A stretch of 64,000 nt of DNA from Acanthornis magna. Lineage: Eukaryota > Chordata > Aves > Passeriformes > Acanthizidae. Position numbers and translations under genes: made by a program. The DNA is taken from NCBI GenBank assembly GCA_036785705.1, contig JAWUZG010000961.1:124001-188000 (forward strand), given 5' to 3'. Below, piece by piece: positions 53,501 through 64,000 of this stretch; within the stretch, counting starts at the first letter, position 1, and each line of letters opens with the position of its first letter. Under the pieces are notes generated by a model. The model was not told where the DNA came from and did not search any database. It worked only from the letters and a program-made list of their open reading frames with translations.

Positions 53501-56500
53501 GCCTGACAGGGTGATCCCAGCCCCACAGGAATTCCCCAGCCCCATAGGGGTGGTCCCCAGCCCCACAAAGGGGGTCCCCAGCCCCACAAAGGGGGTCCCT
53601 AGCCCCACAAAGAGGGTCCCCAGCCCCACAGGGGGTCCCCAGCCCCACAAAGAGGGTCCCCAGCCCCACAGGGGGTCCCCAGCCCCACAAAGAGGGTCCC
53701 CAGCCCCACAGGGGGTCCCCAGCCCCACAAAGGGGGTCCCACCCCCCGCACCTGCGGTCAGCCTCGGCCTGCAGCAGCGGCATCAGCGCAATCCGAGCCT
53801 CCAGCTCCTCGATCAGCAACCGCCTGTGCCGGGAGGGCAGCGATACTGGGGGAACTGGGAGCACTGGGAGTGGGGCAGGGATACTGGGGGCACTGGGAAT
53901 GGGGCAGGGATACTGGGGGAACTGGGAGCACTGGGAGTGGGGCAGGGATACTGGGGGAACTGGGAATGGGGCAGGGATACTGGGGGAACTGGGAGCACTG
54001 GGAGTGGGGCAGGGATACTGGGGGAACTGGGAATGGGGCAGGGATACTGGGGGAACTGGGGGCACTGGGAGCGGGGCAGGGATACTGGGGGAACTGGGGG
54101 CACTGGGAATGGGGCAGGGATACTGGGGGAACTGGGAGCACTGGGAATGGGGCAGGGATACTGGGGGAACTGGGAGCACTGGGAATGGGGCAGGGATACT
54201 GGGGGAGCTGGGAATGGGGCAGGGATACTGGGGGAACTGGGAGCACTGGGAATGGGGCAGCGATACTGGGGGCACTGGGAATGGGGCAGAACTGGGGGGC
54301 ACTGGGACCAGGTTAGGGATACTGGGGGAACTGGGAATGGGGCTGGGGGAGAACTGGGGGGCACTAGGAGCAGGTCAGGGACACTGGAAGCACTGGGAGC
54401 GGGGTCAGGGATACTGGGGGAACTGGGGGCGGGGCAGGGATACTGGGGAAACTGGGAGGCACGGGGAGCGGCGGAGAACTGGGGGCACTGGGATTGGGGT
54501 CAGGGCTACTGGGAGCACTGGGCAGGGCAGAACTGGGGCAGCCAGGGAAGGTCAGGGGGTCCCTGAGTTATAGGGGAGCCCTTGGGGGGATTGGGAGGGA
54601 CTGGGGGGCCACTGGGGGAGTCTGGAGGGAACTGGGAAGGGCCCTGGGGAGACTGGGACGCAATGGGAGTACTCTGGGGGGGACTGGGAAGAGCTCTGGG
54701 GGGTTGCTGGGAAGGACTGCGAAACAATGGGAGCACCCTGGGGGGACTGGGAATCACTAGAAGGGTCCTGGAGGGGACTGGGAAGGACTGGGAATGACTG
54801 GAGGGGACTGGGAAGGACTGAGGGAGCCCTGGGGGGACTGGGAAGGACTGAGAAGGCCCTGGAGGGGACTGGGGGTGCTGGGAAGGACTGGGAAGCAATG
54901 GGGGGACTCTGAGGAGAGACTGGGAAGGACTGGGGGGTCCCAGGGAGCACTGGGGCAGTCCGGAGGGGACTGGGAAGGGTCATAGCGGGGACTGGGAAGG
55001 ACTGGAGGGTAGTGGGAAAGACTGAGGGGACCCTGGGGGGTACTGGGAGGGTCTGCGAAGCAATGGGGGCACTGGGGGGTCCCAGGGAGCACTGAGGGGG
55101 CCCGGGCAGGACTGGGAAGGGACAGGGGCGTCCTGGAGGGAAGCGGGGGGCACTGGGGGTGCCGGGGGGTGGCACTGGGGGTGCCGGGGGTGGGCACTGG
55201 GGGTCCCGGGGGTGGCACTGGGGGTCCCGGGGGTGGGCACTGGGGGTCCCGGGGGTGGGCACTGGGGGTCCCGGGGGTGGCACTGGGGGTCCCGGGGGTG
55301 GGCACTGGGGGTCCCGGGGGTGGCACTGGGGGTGCCGGGGGTGGCACTGGGGGTCCCGGGGGTGGCACTGGGGGTGCCGGGGGTGGCACTGGGGGTGCCG
55401 GGGGTGGGCACTGGGGGTGCCGGGGGTGGGCACTGGGGGTCCCGGGGGTGGGCACTGGGGGTCCCGGGGGTGGCACTGGGGGTCCCGGGGGTGGCACTGG
55501 GGGTCCCGGGGGTGGCACTGGGGGTGCCGGGGGTGGGCACTGGGGGTGCCGGGGGTGGCACTGGGGGTCCCGGGGGTGGCACTGGGGGTCCCGGGGGTGG
55601 CACTGGGGGTCCCGGGGGTGGCACTGGGGGTGCCGGGGGTGGGCACTGGGGGTGCCGGGGGTGGGCACTGGGGGTCCCGGGGGTGGGCACTGGGGGTCCC
55701 GGGGGTGGCACTGGGGGTCCCGGGGGTGGCACTGGGGGTCCCGGGGGTGGCACTGGGGGTGCCGGGGGTGGGCACTGGGGGTGCCGGGGGTGGCACTGGG
55801 GGTCCCGGGGGTGGCACTGGGGGTCCCGGGGGTGGCACTGGGGGTCCCGGGGGTGGGCACTGGGGGTCCCGGGGGGTGGGCACTGGGGGTGCCGGGGGTG
55901 GGCACTGGGGGTGCCGGGGGTGGGCACTGGGGGTCCCGGGGGTGGCACTGGGGGTGCCGGGGGTGGCACTGGGGGTCCCGGGGGTGGCACTGGGGGTCCC
56001 GGGGGTGGCACTGGGGGTCCCGGGGGTGGCACTGGGGGTCCCGGGGGTGGCACTGGGGGTGCCGGGGGTGGGCACTGGGGGTGCCGGGGGTGGGCACTGG
56101 GGGTGCCGGGGGGTGGGCACTGGGGGTCCCGGGGGTGGCACTGGGGGTGCCGGGGGGTGGGCACTGGGGGGTCCCGGGGGTGGGCACTGGGGGTCCCGGG
56201 GGTGGCACTGGGGGTCCCGGGGGTGGGCACTGGGGGTCCCGGGGGTGGGCACTGGGGGTGCCGGGGGTGGGCACTGGGGGTCCCGGGGGTGGCACTGGGG
56301 GTCCCGGGGGTGGCACTGGGGGTCCCGGGGGTGGGCACTGGGGGTCCCGGGGGTGGGCACTGGGGGTGCCGGGGGTGGGCACTGGGGGTGCCGGGGGTGG
56401 CACTGGGGGTCCCGGGGGTGGCACTGGGGGTCCCGGGGGTGGCACTGGGGGTCCCGGGGGTGGGCACTGGGGGTCCCGGGGGTGGGCACTGGGGGTCCCG

Positions 56501-56930
56501 GGGGTGGGCACTGGGGGTGCCGGGGGTGGGCACTGGGGAGCACTGGGGGTCCCTGGAGCGAGGCGCGAACAGCCCATCCCGGTCCAGAACCGCCGGGGGG
56601 CCCGGGAGAGCCCCGGGAGAAGCGGGCACGGCTCGGGATGGCCGCGGGGAGGCCGCGGGCCCCACCTGCGCTGGCGATTCCACTTGACCAAGGTGTAATA
56701 ACCCAGCAGGAGGCTCCCGATGCCCAGCGCGAACAGGCTGTACCCTGAGGGGCCGGGACGGAACGGTCACCGCGGGCCGGCCCCGGAGCGGCCCCGCTCC
56801 TGCCCCGCGGCTCCTCCGCGGCTCCCCCGGGCCCACCTGAGAAGCCGCGGCGCGGGAGGTGCCGCTTGTAGTCGATGGGGCCGTAGCCGCCCGGAGGGGC
56901 CATGTCCTGCTTCACCTTCGGCGCCGCCAT
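50446..56930 (-). CDS. NDUFA13: NADH dehydrogenase (ubiquinone) 1 alpha subcomplex subunit 13 (GRIM-19), five exons, 144 aa
   Basis: Accessory subunit of mitochondrial complex I, also known as GRIM-19, a single-pass inner-membrane protein. Exons (5' to 3'): 56930-56837, 56744-56666, 53823-53752, 52445-52376, 50565-50446; 435 nt with stop, all phases consistent, 144 aa as in human. N-terminus [20 protein letters not shown] with the conserved [12 protein letters not shown]; transmembrane segment at about residues 33-52 ([17 protein letters not shown]) followed by KWNRQRRR; an amphipathic helix [40 protein letters not shown]; and the C-terminus [20 protein letters not shown] ending GLQNYV. The C-terminal exon differs from mammals after RWVPP, where human has a different tail. 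All four introns beyond intron 1 are minisatellite-filled. Confidence 0.97.
50580..51570. repeat. Purine-only minisatellite in NDUFA13 intron 4 (GGGACAGGGAGGGACGGGAA)
   Basis: Almost all G and A on the plus strand for 1 kb, units of 9-11 bp. High G-quadruplex and triplex potential. Confidence 0.93.
51600..52335. repeat. NDUFA13 intron 4 arrays (CCCCACATTCCAGGGGATT; CCTTTGGGATGGATGGATCC)
   Basis: 51625-51780: GGGGATTATTCCAGCCCCAC units of about 28 bp. 51900-52330: CCTTTGGGATGGATGGATCC and CACCAAACCCCTTGGGATGG units. Confidence 0.9.
52376..52445 (-). CDS. NDUFA13: NDUFA13 exon 4
   Basis: [23 protein letters not shown]. The acceptor is TGCCCCAG and the donor is GGAAG/GTTCGT. Confidence 0.96.
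52455..53745. repeat. NDUFA13 intron 3 arrays (GGGGTCCCAATCCCAATC; AGCCCCACAGGGGGTCCCC)
   Basis: 52455-52940: GGGTCCCAATCCCAATCGGG and AAAAAGGGGTCCCAATCCC. 52950-53745: GGTCCCCAGCCCCACAAAGG with a larger block (about 290 bp) duplicated around 52975-53165 and 53280-53465. Confidence 0.92.
53752..53823 (-). CDS. NDUFA13: NDUFA13 exon 3
   Basis: [24 protein letters not shown]. The acceptor is CGGCACAG and the donor is CCGCAG/GTGCGG. Confidence 0.96.
53840..55140. repeat. NDUFA13 intron 2 arrays (GGGGCAGGGATACTGGGGGA; GGGGACTGGGAAGGACTG)
   Basis: 53840-54500: AATGGGGCAGGGATACTGGG and GAACTGGGAGCACTGG units. 54560-55140: GGGGGGACTGGGAAGGACTG units. Confidence 0.93.
55147..56555. repeat. NDUFA13 intron 2 minisatellite, 22-23 bp (CACTGGGGGTCCCGGGGGTGG)
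   Basis: About 63 near-identical units differing mainly at GTCCC/GTGCC and GGTGGC/GGTGGGC. Every frame is open across it on both strands. Confidence 0.96.
56666..56744 (-). CDS. NDUFA13: NDUFA13 exon 2, transmembrane segment
   Basis: [27 protein letters not shown]. The acceptor is CCCCTCAG and the donor is GCGCAG/GTGGGG. Confidence 0.97.
56837..56930 (-). CDS. NDUFA13: NDUFA13 exon 1
   Basis: [31 protein letters not shown] plus one base; donor CTCAG/GTGGGC. Confidence 0.97.
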
Positions 56931-56945
56931 CGCGGCGCTCCCCGA

Positions 56946-57015
56946 TGACGTCACCGCGCCGCGCCGCGCCGCCGTCCAGCCCGCGGGCGGGAAAATCACG
57001 TGGCCACAGCACGTG
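56946..57015. promoter_or_regulatory. NDUFA13: NDUFA13 promoter: CRE and two CACGTG boxes
   Basis: The full palindromic CRE TGACGTCA lies at 56946-56953, 16 bp upstream of the ATG. CACGTG boxes lie at 56997-57002 and 57010-57015 (ATCACGTGGCC, AGCACGTGACA). The DNA is CpG-rich and non-repetitive. Confidence 0.6.
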
Positions 57016-57020
57016 ACAGC

Positions 57021-57215
57021 CGCTTAAAGGGGCAACGCGCGCTTAAAAGGGCAATATGGGAGTGGGGTCTCCATTGAGGGGCAACGCTTAAAGGGGCAAC
57101 GCGCGCTTAAAAGGGCAATATGGGAGTGGGGTCTCCATTGAGGGGCAACGCTTAAAGGGGCAACGCGCGCTTAAAAGGGCAATAGGGGAGTGGGGTCTCC
57201 ATTATGGGGGGACAT
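57021..57215. repeat. 64 bp tandem triplication upstream of NDUFA13
   Basis: CGCTTAAAGGGGCAACGCGC starts at 57021, 57085 and 57149. Each unit also has GCTTAAAAGGGCAATATGGG and GTGGGGTCTCCATTGAGG. Copies are nearly identical. Confidence 0.93.
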
Positions 57216-57339
57216 TGGGGTCACCTGAGTCCCTCCGAGGTCACCCCGCACCTGGGACCCCGCTGGGATCGGAGACCCCCGGGGGTGGGGGCACCCAGCG
57301 GGACCCCCTGCTCCCATCCCAATCCCCAGCGCTGCCTTT

Positions 57340-58810
57340 TCCCAATCCCGGGAATGAATCCCATCCCAACCCCGGGAATGAATCCCTTCCCAATCCGGGA
57401 ATGAATCCCAATCCCGGCAATGAATCCCTTCCCAATCCCAGGAATGAATCCCTTCCCAATCCCGGGAATGAATCCCTTCCCAATCCCGGGAATGAATCCC
57501 AATCCCGGGAATGAATCCCTTCCCAATCCTGGGAATGAATCCCAATCCCGGGAATGAATCCCTTCCCAATCCCGGGAATGAATCCCAATCCCGGGAATGA
57601 ATCCCATCCCAATCCCAGGAATGAATCCCTTCCCAATCCCGGGAATGAATCCCTTCCCAATCCCGGGAATGAATCCCAATCCCGAGAATGAATCCCAATC
57701 CCGGGAATGAATCCCTTCCCAATCCCAGGAATGAATCCCTTCCCAATCCCGGGAATGAATCCTTCCCAATCCCGGGAATGAATCCCTTCCCAATCCCGGG
57801 AATGAATCCCTTCCCAATCCCAGGAATGAATCCCTTCCCAATCCCGGCAATGAATCCCTTCCCAATCCCGGGAATGAATCCCTTCCCAATCCCGGCAATG
57901 AATCCTATCCCAATCCCGAGAATGAATCCCTTCCCAATCCCGGGAATGAATCCCAATCCCGGGAATGAATCCCATCCCAATCCCGGGAATGAATCCTTCC
58001 CAATCCCGGGAATGAATCCCTTCCCAATCCCGGGAATGAATCCCTTCCCAATCCCAGGAATGAATCCTTCCCAATCCCGGGAATGAATCCCTTCCCAATA
58101 CCGGGAATGAATCCCTTCCCAATCCCGGGAATGAATCCCTTCCCAATCCCGAGAATGAATCCCTTCCCAATCCCGGGAATGAATCCCAATCCCGGGAATG
58201 AATCCCATCCCAATCCCAGGAATGAATCCCTTCCCAATCCCGGGAATGAATCCCTTCCCAATCCCGGGAATGAATCCCTTCCCAATCCCGGGAATGAATC
58301 CTTCCCAATCCCGGGAATGAATCCCTTCCCAATCCCGGGAATGAATCCTTCCCAATCCCGGGAATGAATCCTTCCCAATCCCGGGAATGAATCCCTTCCC
58401 AATCCCGGGAATGAATCCCTTCCCAATCCCGGGAATGAATCCTTTCCCAATCCCGGGAATGAATCCTTCCCAATCCCAGGAATGAATCCTTCCCAATCCC
58501 GGGAATGAATCCCTTCCCAATCCCGGCAATGAATCCCAATCCCGGGAATGAATCCCAACCCAATCCCAGGAATGAATCCCTTCCCAATCCCGGGAATGAA
58601 TCCCTTCCCAATCCCGGCAATGAATCCCTTCCCAATCCCGGCAATGAATCCCTTCCCAATCCTGGGAATGAATCCCATCCCAATCCCGGGAATGAATCCC
58701 TTCCCAATCCCGGCAATGAATCCTATCCCAATCCCGGGAATGAATCCCTTCCCAATCCCGGGAATGAATCCCAATCCCGGGAATGAATCCCAATCCCGGC
58801 AATGAATCCC
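57340..58810. repeat. Minisatellite, 17-24 bp (AATGAATCCCTTCCCAATCC + CGGG)
   Basis: About 63 units, with short forms AATGAATCCCAATCCCGGG. Long GKGFIPGI-type frames are artefacts. Confidence 0.95.
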
Positions 58811-59117
58811 TGCGGCTCCAGGTGCAGCTCCCGGGATTCACCTGTGCGCCCCCACCCCTGGGACCCCCCCCAGTGACCCCCCATTCCCACCGGGAGCAGG
58901 GAAAGAACCCCCCGGGATTCTCGGGATGCTTTTCCCATCTCCAGGTGAACATTCCCAGTTCCCAGCCCGTCCCTGTCCCTGGGAGGCTTTTCCAGCCCCG
59001 GTTCCGTTTCGAAGTCGCCGTGTCCCAGCTCTAATCCTGCCCTAGTCCCTCGGCTGCGCCGGGATTTAGGGATTTGGGGGATGGTGGGGTGCGGACACTC
59101 GGCATTCCCGAAATCGC

Positions 59118-59200
59118 GGCTGTCCCATCCCTGGAAGTGTCCAAGGCCAGGCTGGAGCAATTTGGGATCGCGGGAAGTGTCCCTGCCCTCGGGACCGAGT
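59118..59200 (+). mobile_element. CR1 LINE 3'-end fragment
   Basis: CATCCCTGGAAGTGTCCAAG, GCCAGGCTGGA and AAGTGTCCCTGCCC match the characteristic 3' region of avian CR1 elements, with an internal deletion and a degraded end. Boundaries are approximate. Confidence 0.8.
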
Positions 59201-59339
59201 GATCTGGAGGTGTTCCCATGCCAAACCTTCCTGGGATTCCCGGGAACGTCGTTATTCCAACAGCAGCGAATTCCCCAAATAACCTCCGTGTTTAGGATCG
59301 GAATTCCTGGTGCGGATATTCCTCAGCAAAGAATTATTG

Positions 59340-59785
59340 AGGGTTTTGGGCAGGGATCCATCAATTCCTTGGGATCATCTTCTCACCCAATGGGATCCAT
59401 CGATTCCTTGGGATCACCTCCACACCCAATGGGATTCATCAATCCCTTGGGATCTTCCTTGGGATCATCTTCCCACCCACCAGGAACCTCTGATTCCTTG
59501 GGATCTTCCTCCCACCCAATGGGATCCGTTGCTTCTTTCGGATCGTCTTCCCACACAATCGGATCCATCGATTCCTTGGCATCTTCCTCGGGATCATCTT
59601 CCCATCCAACAGGATCCATCATTTCCTCGGGATCTCCCACCCAATGCGATCCATCGATTCCTTGGGATCGTCTTCCCATCCAATGGGATTAATAATTTCC
59701 TTGGGATCATCTTCACCCCCAATGGGATCCATCGATTCCTTGGGATCCGTCAATTCCTTGGGATCTTCCTCCCACCTCCGATCCC
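59340..59785. repeat. Tandem repeat, about 39 bp (CCTTGGGATCATCTTCCCAC)
   Basis: About eleven units of GGGATCCATCGATTCCTTGG and ATCATCTTCCCACCCAAT. Confidence 0.9.
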
Positions 59786-59789
59786 TCGG

Positions 59790-60928
59790 GATCACCCTCC
59801 CCTCAGACAGGATCCATTTCCATGATTCCCGAGCGATCCCACAGCTTCCGCCCACGGAAATTGGGCTGGAAACACCAAATTTCCTTATTTTCCCCTCCCT
59901 CCACACCGGGATCCACCCGGAGAGGGATCCATTCCCTTCTTCCCTCTCATCCCAAACCAATTCCGGATGCGATTCCTGCCTTGGGAGGATCGGGAATTAA
60001 AATTCCGTGAGAATTCCTGCGCGCCCACGGCTCTTCCCCACTGAAAAAACGGAATTTTATGCAAAATCGGCGAAATTATTCTGGGAATTCCCTGGGTGGG
60101 GTTTACCATCAACTTCCATTCTCATCCCGGAGGGAAACGATCTGTGAATTTTCCGGTGAAATCCACAAAATTCCGCGGAAAATCTGCAGAAATTCGGTGT
60201 TTTTGTCGTCTCTTTTTCCCATTTTTTTGGGTTTTTTGGGAAGAAACCTCGGCAGATCCGTGGGGTGCATCCCAAACCCCAAAATTCCTGGGAATAAGAG
60301 GCAGATCTTTTTCCATTTATTGTTGCAATTCCAGCCCTCTGCTCCTGATCCAATTAATTATCGATTAATTATCGATCCCGGATCCTTCCGCCGTCGGGAT
60401 TATCGTGGAATTACGATTTAATTTCGGGATTTATTCCGGAATATTCCGGGTCACAATAAATCCAAGGGGAAAAAAAAATCCCACCCCGTTCTCCCTCCAT
60501 CCAAAGAAGGAAAACCAACCCAAATTTGGGGTTTTTTTCCCATTTTTTTCCCCTAAATTTCCTCCATTCCACCCCCAAATTCCTCATTTTCCATCCAGGA
60601 TTGAATTCGGGAATTTAATTTAAATTTTTCCCCTCCATAAAAAAAGGGACGGGAGAATCCAGAGGCGAAGGAACAGTTCCCAAAATGGGGAATAAAAACA
60701 GACGCGGAATAAAACCCAATCCCAAAACCTGCCGGAATTTTGGATTTTCCCACGTTTTTCCTCAGGAACGGCAGGTGCGGGAATTCCTTGGAATATAAAA
60801 AATTCGGGAAATCTCCGAGCCTGGAAAAAAAAATCCCCAATTTTCCCAAAATCCAAATCCCAACCCTGGGGGGGAACGAAATCCGCGGCTCCCGAATTCC
60901 GACGCGGGAATTTTCCGACGGAAAATCC

Positions 60929-60932
<4 letters not shown>
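59790..60932. other. AT-richer non-repetitive non-coding DNA
   Basis: No long array and no recognisable exon. TTTATT (AATAAA on the minus strand) occurs near 60315 and AATAAA on the plus strand near 60460. It may be intergenic sequence after the 3' end described next. Confidence 0.4.
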
Positions 60933-60960
<28 letters not shown>

Positions 60961-60971
60961 GGTAATTTATT
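60933..60971 (-). terminator. AATAAA followed by genomic A(28) on the minus strand
   Basis: The minus strand reads CTTGTGAAATAAATTACC and then A at 60960-60933. By synteny this could be the 3' end of GATAD2A. The genomic A tract so close to AATAAA also fits a retrocopied transcript end. Confidence 0.4.
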
Positions 60972-61139
60972 TCACAAGTTCGCTAAAATCTAAAGTACAA
61001 CGGTCGTTCCTCGTTATCCGCGGTGGCCTAGGGAATCCCGGAGGCTCCGAGCGGGAATTTTATGGCTTTTTGGGACCCCCCGGATCCTTCTCTCCCCAGG
61101 AGAGGTGGAGCCCAACCCGGAAGGAAGCGGAGAAGTTTG

Positions 61140-62335
61140 GGAAGGGAGGGGAAAATTGGGATTTGAGGGGGAAAAAATGGGATTTGAGGGATTTGACAGT
61201 GGGAAAAATGGGATTTGAGGGAAAATGGGATTTGAGAGGGAAAAATGGGATTTGAGGGGGAAAAAAAATGGGATTTGAGGGGGAAGAAAAAATGGGATTT
61301 GAGAGTGGGAAAAATGGGATTTGATGGGTAAAAAATGGGATTTGAGAGGGAACAATGGGATTCGACAGTGGGAAAAATGGGATTTGATGGGTAAAAAATG
61401 GGATTTGAGAGTGGGAAATGGGATTCCAATATGGAAAATGGGATCTGAAGGGAAATGGGATTTGAAGGGAAATAGGATTTGAGGGGGAAAAATGGGATTT
61501 GAGAGTGGGAAAAATGGGATTCAAATGTGGAAAATGGGATCTGAAGGGAGATGGGATTTGAGGGAAAATGAGATTTGAGGGAAAAATGGGATTTGAGGGA
61601 TTTGAGAGCGGAAAAAATGGGATTTGAGGGGGGAAAAAATGGGATTTTAGATTGGGAAATGGGATTTGAGGGCGGAGGTTCCCAAGGGATTGGAGGGAGT
61701 TGAGGGTTGGGGTTGGACCTGATGGTGGTTCCCATAGAGCTCAGGGATTCGGGAATCCCAAGGGTGATCTGAAAGTCCTCAGGGATTTGGGAATCCCAAG
61801 GGGTTCGGGAATCCCAAATGGCATCCAACAGATCTCAGGAAGTTGGGAATCCCAAAGAGGATTCAAGAGATCTCAGGGATTTGGGAATCCCAAAGATCTC
61901 AGGGATTCTGGAATTCCAAGGGTGATCCAACAGATCTCAACGATTTGGGAATCCCAAAGGTCTCAGGATTTAGGAACCCCAGGGGGCTTATGAATCCCAA
62001 AGGGGATTTAGGAGATCTCGGGGATCCCGGAATTCCAAGGGTGGTCCAATAATCCTCAGGGATTCGGGAATTCCAGAGGTCAGGGAATCCCAAATCTCCA
62101 AGGGAATCCAACGGCCCCAAGGAATTCCAAAATCCCAAACATCTCAGGAATTCCAGAATCCCAAAGCAGTTTGGGAATCCCAAAGATCTCAGGAATTCCA
62201 AAATCCCAAAGATCTCAGGAATTCCAGAATCCCAAAGATCTCAGGAATTCCAGAATCCCAAACAGATTTGGGAATCCCAAAGAGGATCCCACAGATCTCA
62301 GGAATTCCAGAAACCCGAAGGGGATCCAGCGGCAA
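61140..62335. repeat. Short-unit arrays (GGGATTTGAGGGAAAAAT; AATCCCAAAGATCTCAGGAA)
   Basis: 61140-61680: GGGATTTGAGGGGGAAAAAT units. 61740-62330: GAATCCCAAAGATCTCAGG and GAATTCCAGAATCCC units. Confidence 0.9.
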
Positions 62336-62339
62336 AATT

Positions 62340-64000
62340 TATTTCGGGAATAATGCCAAAATTAGTTCCCAAATTCACGTCCAACCCCCCCCCACTCCTC
62401 CACCATTCCCAACCTTTTCCCCACCCTGGGAATTTTCCATTTCATTTCCACTTTTTCCCCCATTTTTTTGTGTTTTTTTCCTGGAAAAAGGAGACCGGGA
62501 AGGAGAGGAAGGAGGTTTGGAAAATCTGTATTGAAAATTTGGAATAACCTCGAACCTGAACGAGCCCCAAATCCCGCAAAAAAAAAATAAACAAAAAACC
62601 CCCACACGCGCCGGAACGCGGAATTCCTCTTCCCGGATTCGTCCCAAAATTTTGGCAGAAACGCGGAGGGGAAACGAACAGAACGAATCCTCCGAATATT
62701 CCCTGCGACATCCCAGAAACCACCGGGGGAAAAAAAAAATCCCACGTCAGAACTGGGTTTGGATCCCGACAGATTCCAGGTGGGAATTTCGGTTTTCCAG
62801 CCTCAATCCATGCGGGAATTTCAGATTTCCAGACTCATTCCACAGCGGAATTTTGGTTTTTCCAGAATCATTCCATGCTGGAATTTTGATTTTCCCAGCC
62901 CCGTTCCATGTAGGATTTTCCCTTCCAAATAAATCTCCCAAGTATTTTTAAAATTAAATTTTTTTTTGGTTTGTTTTTGTTTTTTGGAGATTTATTCGTA
63001 ATTATCCATCCAAAAAAAAAACCAACAAAACAAATCGGGATGGAAACATTTTTAACTACGGAAACACCAACTCGTTTGGGAGTTTTTAATTCCAAATCTT
63101 TCAATGCAGACGTTCCCAATTATTTTAATTATCTGAAATTCCAACTCCCAAAGGAATTGCACGGAATCCAAAAAAGTTCTGACTTCGTTTTTATATCATC
63201 GAATTCTTCCGTTCCTCCTTCATTCCCTGGGGTTTTTTTTTTGGGGAATTATCCGAAGTTAATTCCCAAAATAAACTAAATTGCCGGGGTTTAAAAAAAA
63301 AAAAAAATTTGGATTTTAATCGGAGGAGTTTTGGTTTTGTTTTTTTTTTTCGGGGGGAAGAAACAAACTTTTTTTTTGGTTGAACAAGAGATCAACAAGA
63401 GAACAAACTTTTTGTTCGATCGAACAGAGATCGAACATCGGCATCCGAAAAAAAAACGGGAGAGGGAAAATCCCCCAAAAACCAAAACCACCCCAAAAAA
63501 ATTCCACGCGGGAAAGGCAACGGAAACTTTTCCATAAAATCCAACGGAAGGAACGAATCCACCTCAGCCCTCTGTCCACACCTCCCAAAATCCGAGCTCG
63601 GAATGAGAAGAAAACTCCGAATTCCAACCCAATTCCCACTCAGCCCTGAGCTCTTCGCGTCCCTACGGAAAACGCATCCGGATCGGAATTCCGTTTGGTT
63701 TTTTTTGTTTTTTTTTTTTTTTAATCCAACGAATCCCAGTTTGGAAAACCACGGGGAGAAATTCCTAAGCTAAAAATCCCTAAATATTGAATATCCACAC
63801 GCCGGGAAAAAGGGGGAAAAGGAAAGGTTTTGGATCCCTAAGGAATTCTCGGCTTCAAGTTTCGATCTCCCAGCGATTCCTAAGAAAATAAATCCGGTTT
63901 TTCCCCGAATTATTATTTTTTTTTTTCCCCCTTTCTTTTTTTTTTAATTTTTTTTTTTTTTTTTAATATATAGATCTCTAGATTTTTATATATATTTTAT
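62340..64000. other. AT-rich, mostly non-repetitive DNA to the window end
   Basis: Lower GC than the rest, with T runs (63703-63722, 63911 onward) and a 6-fold TTCCAT(G/A)C-like repeat at 62770-62930. No exon is recognisable. It may be 3' UTR of the next gene to the right (GATAD2A by synteny), which I cannot show from sequence. Confidence 0.35.

Noticed and set aside
55159..56748. Glycine/tryptophan-rich plus-strand frame of over 500 residues
   Set aside because: Translation of the same minisatellite; three plus-strand frames are equally open.
54552..56999. An 815-residue minus-strand frame that includes the NDUFA13 start
   Set aside because: It is open because the 22-23 bp array lacks stops. 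The real protein uses small spliced exons that match NDUFA13 exactly in length and phase.
57171..58952. 593-residue frame of GKGFIPGI / DSFPGLG repeats
   Set aside because: Translation of the AATGAATCCC array. No domain or splice signal.
57016..60932. TSSK6 between NDUFA13 and the next gene, as in human
   Set aside because: No open frame here resembles a protein kinase.

Overview
The window looks like a piece of a GC-rich avian microchromosome. Three vertebrate genes can be read exon by exon on the minus strand: NDUFA13, YJEFN3 and CILP2. They stand in the same relative order and orientation as in human 19p13.11, which corresponds to chicken chromosome 28. A CR1-like LINE 3' end near 59.1 kb and the density of short minisatellites also fit a bird. 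The species is not identifiable from the sequence.

Layout, low to high coordinate; since the genes are on the minus strand, transcription runs right to left. At 2.4-7.5 kb lies a four-exon minus-strand gene for a small type II membrane coiled-coil protein that resembles BST2/tetherin in architecture; its 3' end is not resolved. From 7.5 to 19.3 kb there are only tandem repeats, an AT-rich island and small non-repetitive islands. CILP2 occupies 19.9-31.9 kb (nine exons, 1242 aa in my model, TATA box and poly(A) signal visible). YJEFN3 occupies 35.0-49.5 kb (six exons, 242 aa). NDUFA13 occupies 50.4-56.9 kb (five exons, 144 aa) with a CRE and two CACGTG boxes beside its start. From 57 to 64 kb there are more arrays, a CR1 fragment and AT-rich non-coding DNA, which by synteny could be the 3' UTR of GATAD2A, although nothing in the sequence proves this. 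Exon phases agree across every junction in the three named genes, and the total lengths are multiples of three.

The genes are not an operon or pathway. NDUFA13 is a complex I subunit, YJEFN3 an AIBP/NAXE paralogue and CILP2 a cartilage matrix protein; they are neighbours by ancestral synteny.

The most unusual signal is how the minisatellites relate to the exons. Several arrays are not random intronic repeats: they are built from the edges of the neighbouring exon and carry its splice site, stop codon or poly(A) signal. The clearest case is CILP2 exon 1, whose signal-peptide exon with its 5' splice site is followed by twelve further degenerate copies across 1.8 kb. Similar edge-derived arrays adjoin CILP2 exons 3 and 5, YJEFN3 exon 6 (both its acceptor and its stop/poly(A) side) and exon 3 of the BST2-like gene. 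A TTAGGG-rich interstitial telomere-like array fills CILP2 intron 8. Most long open frames in this window are translations of these repeats and are not genes.
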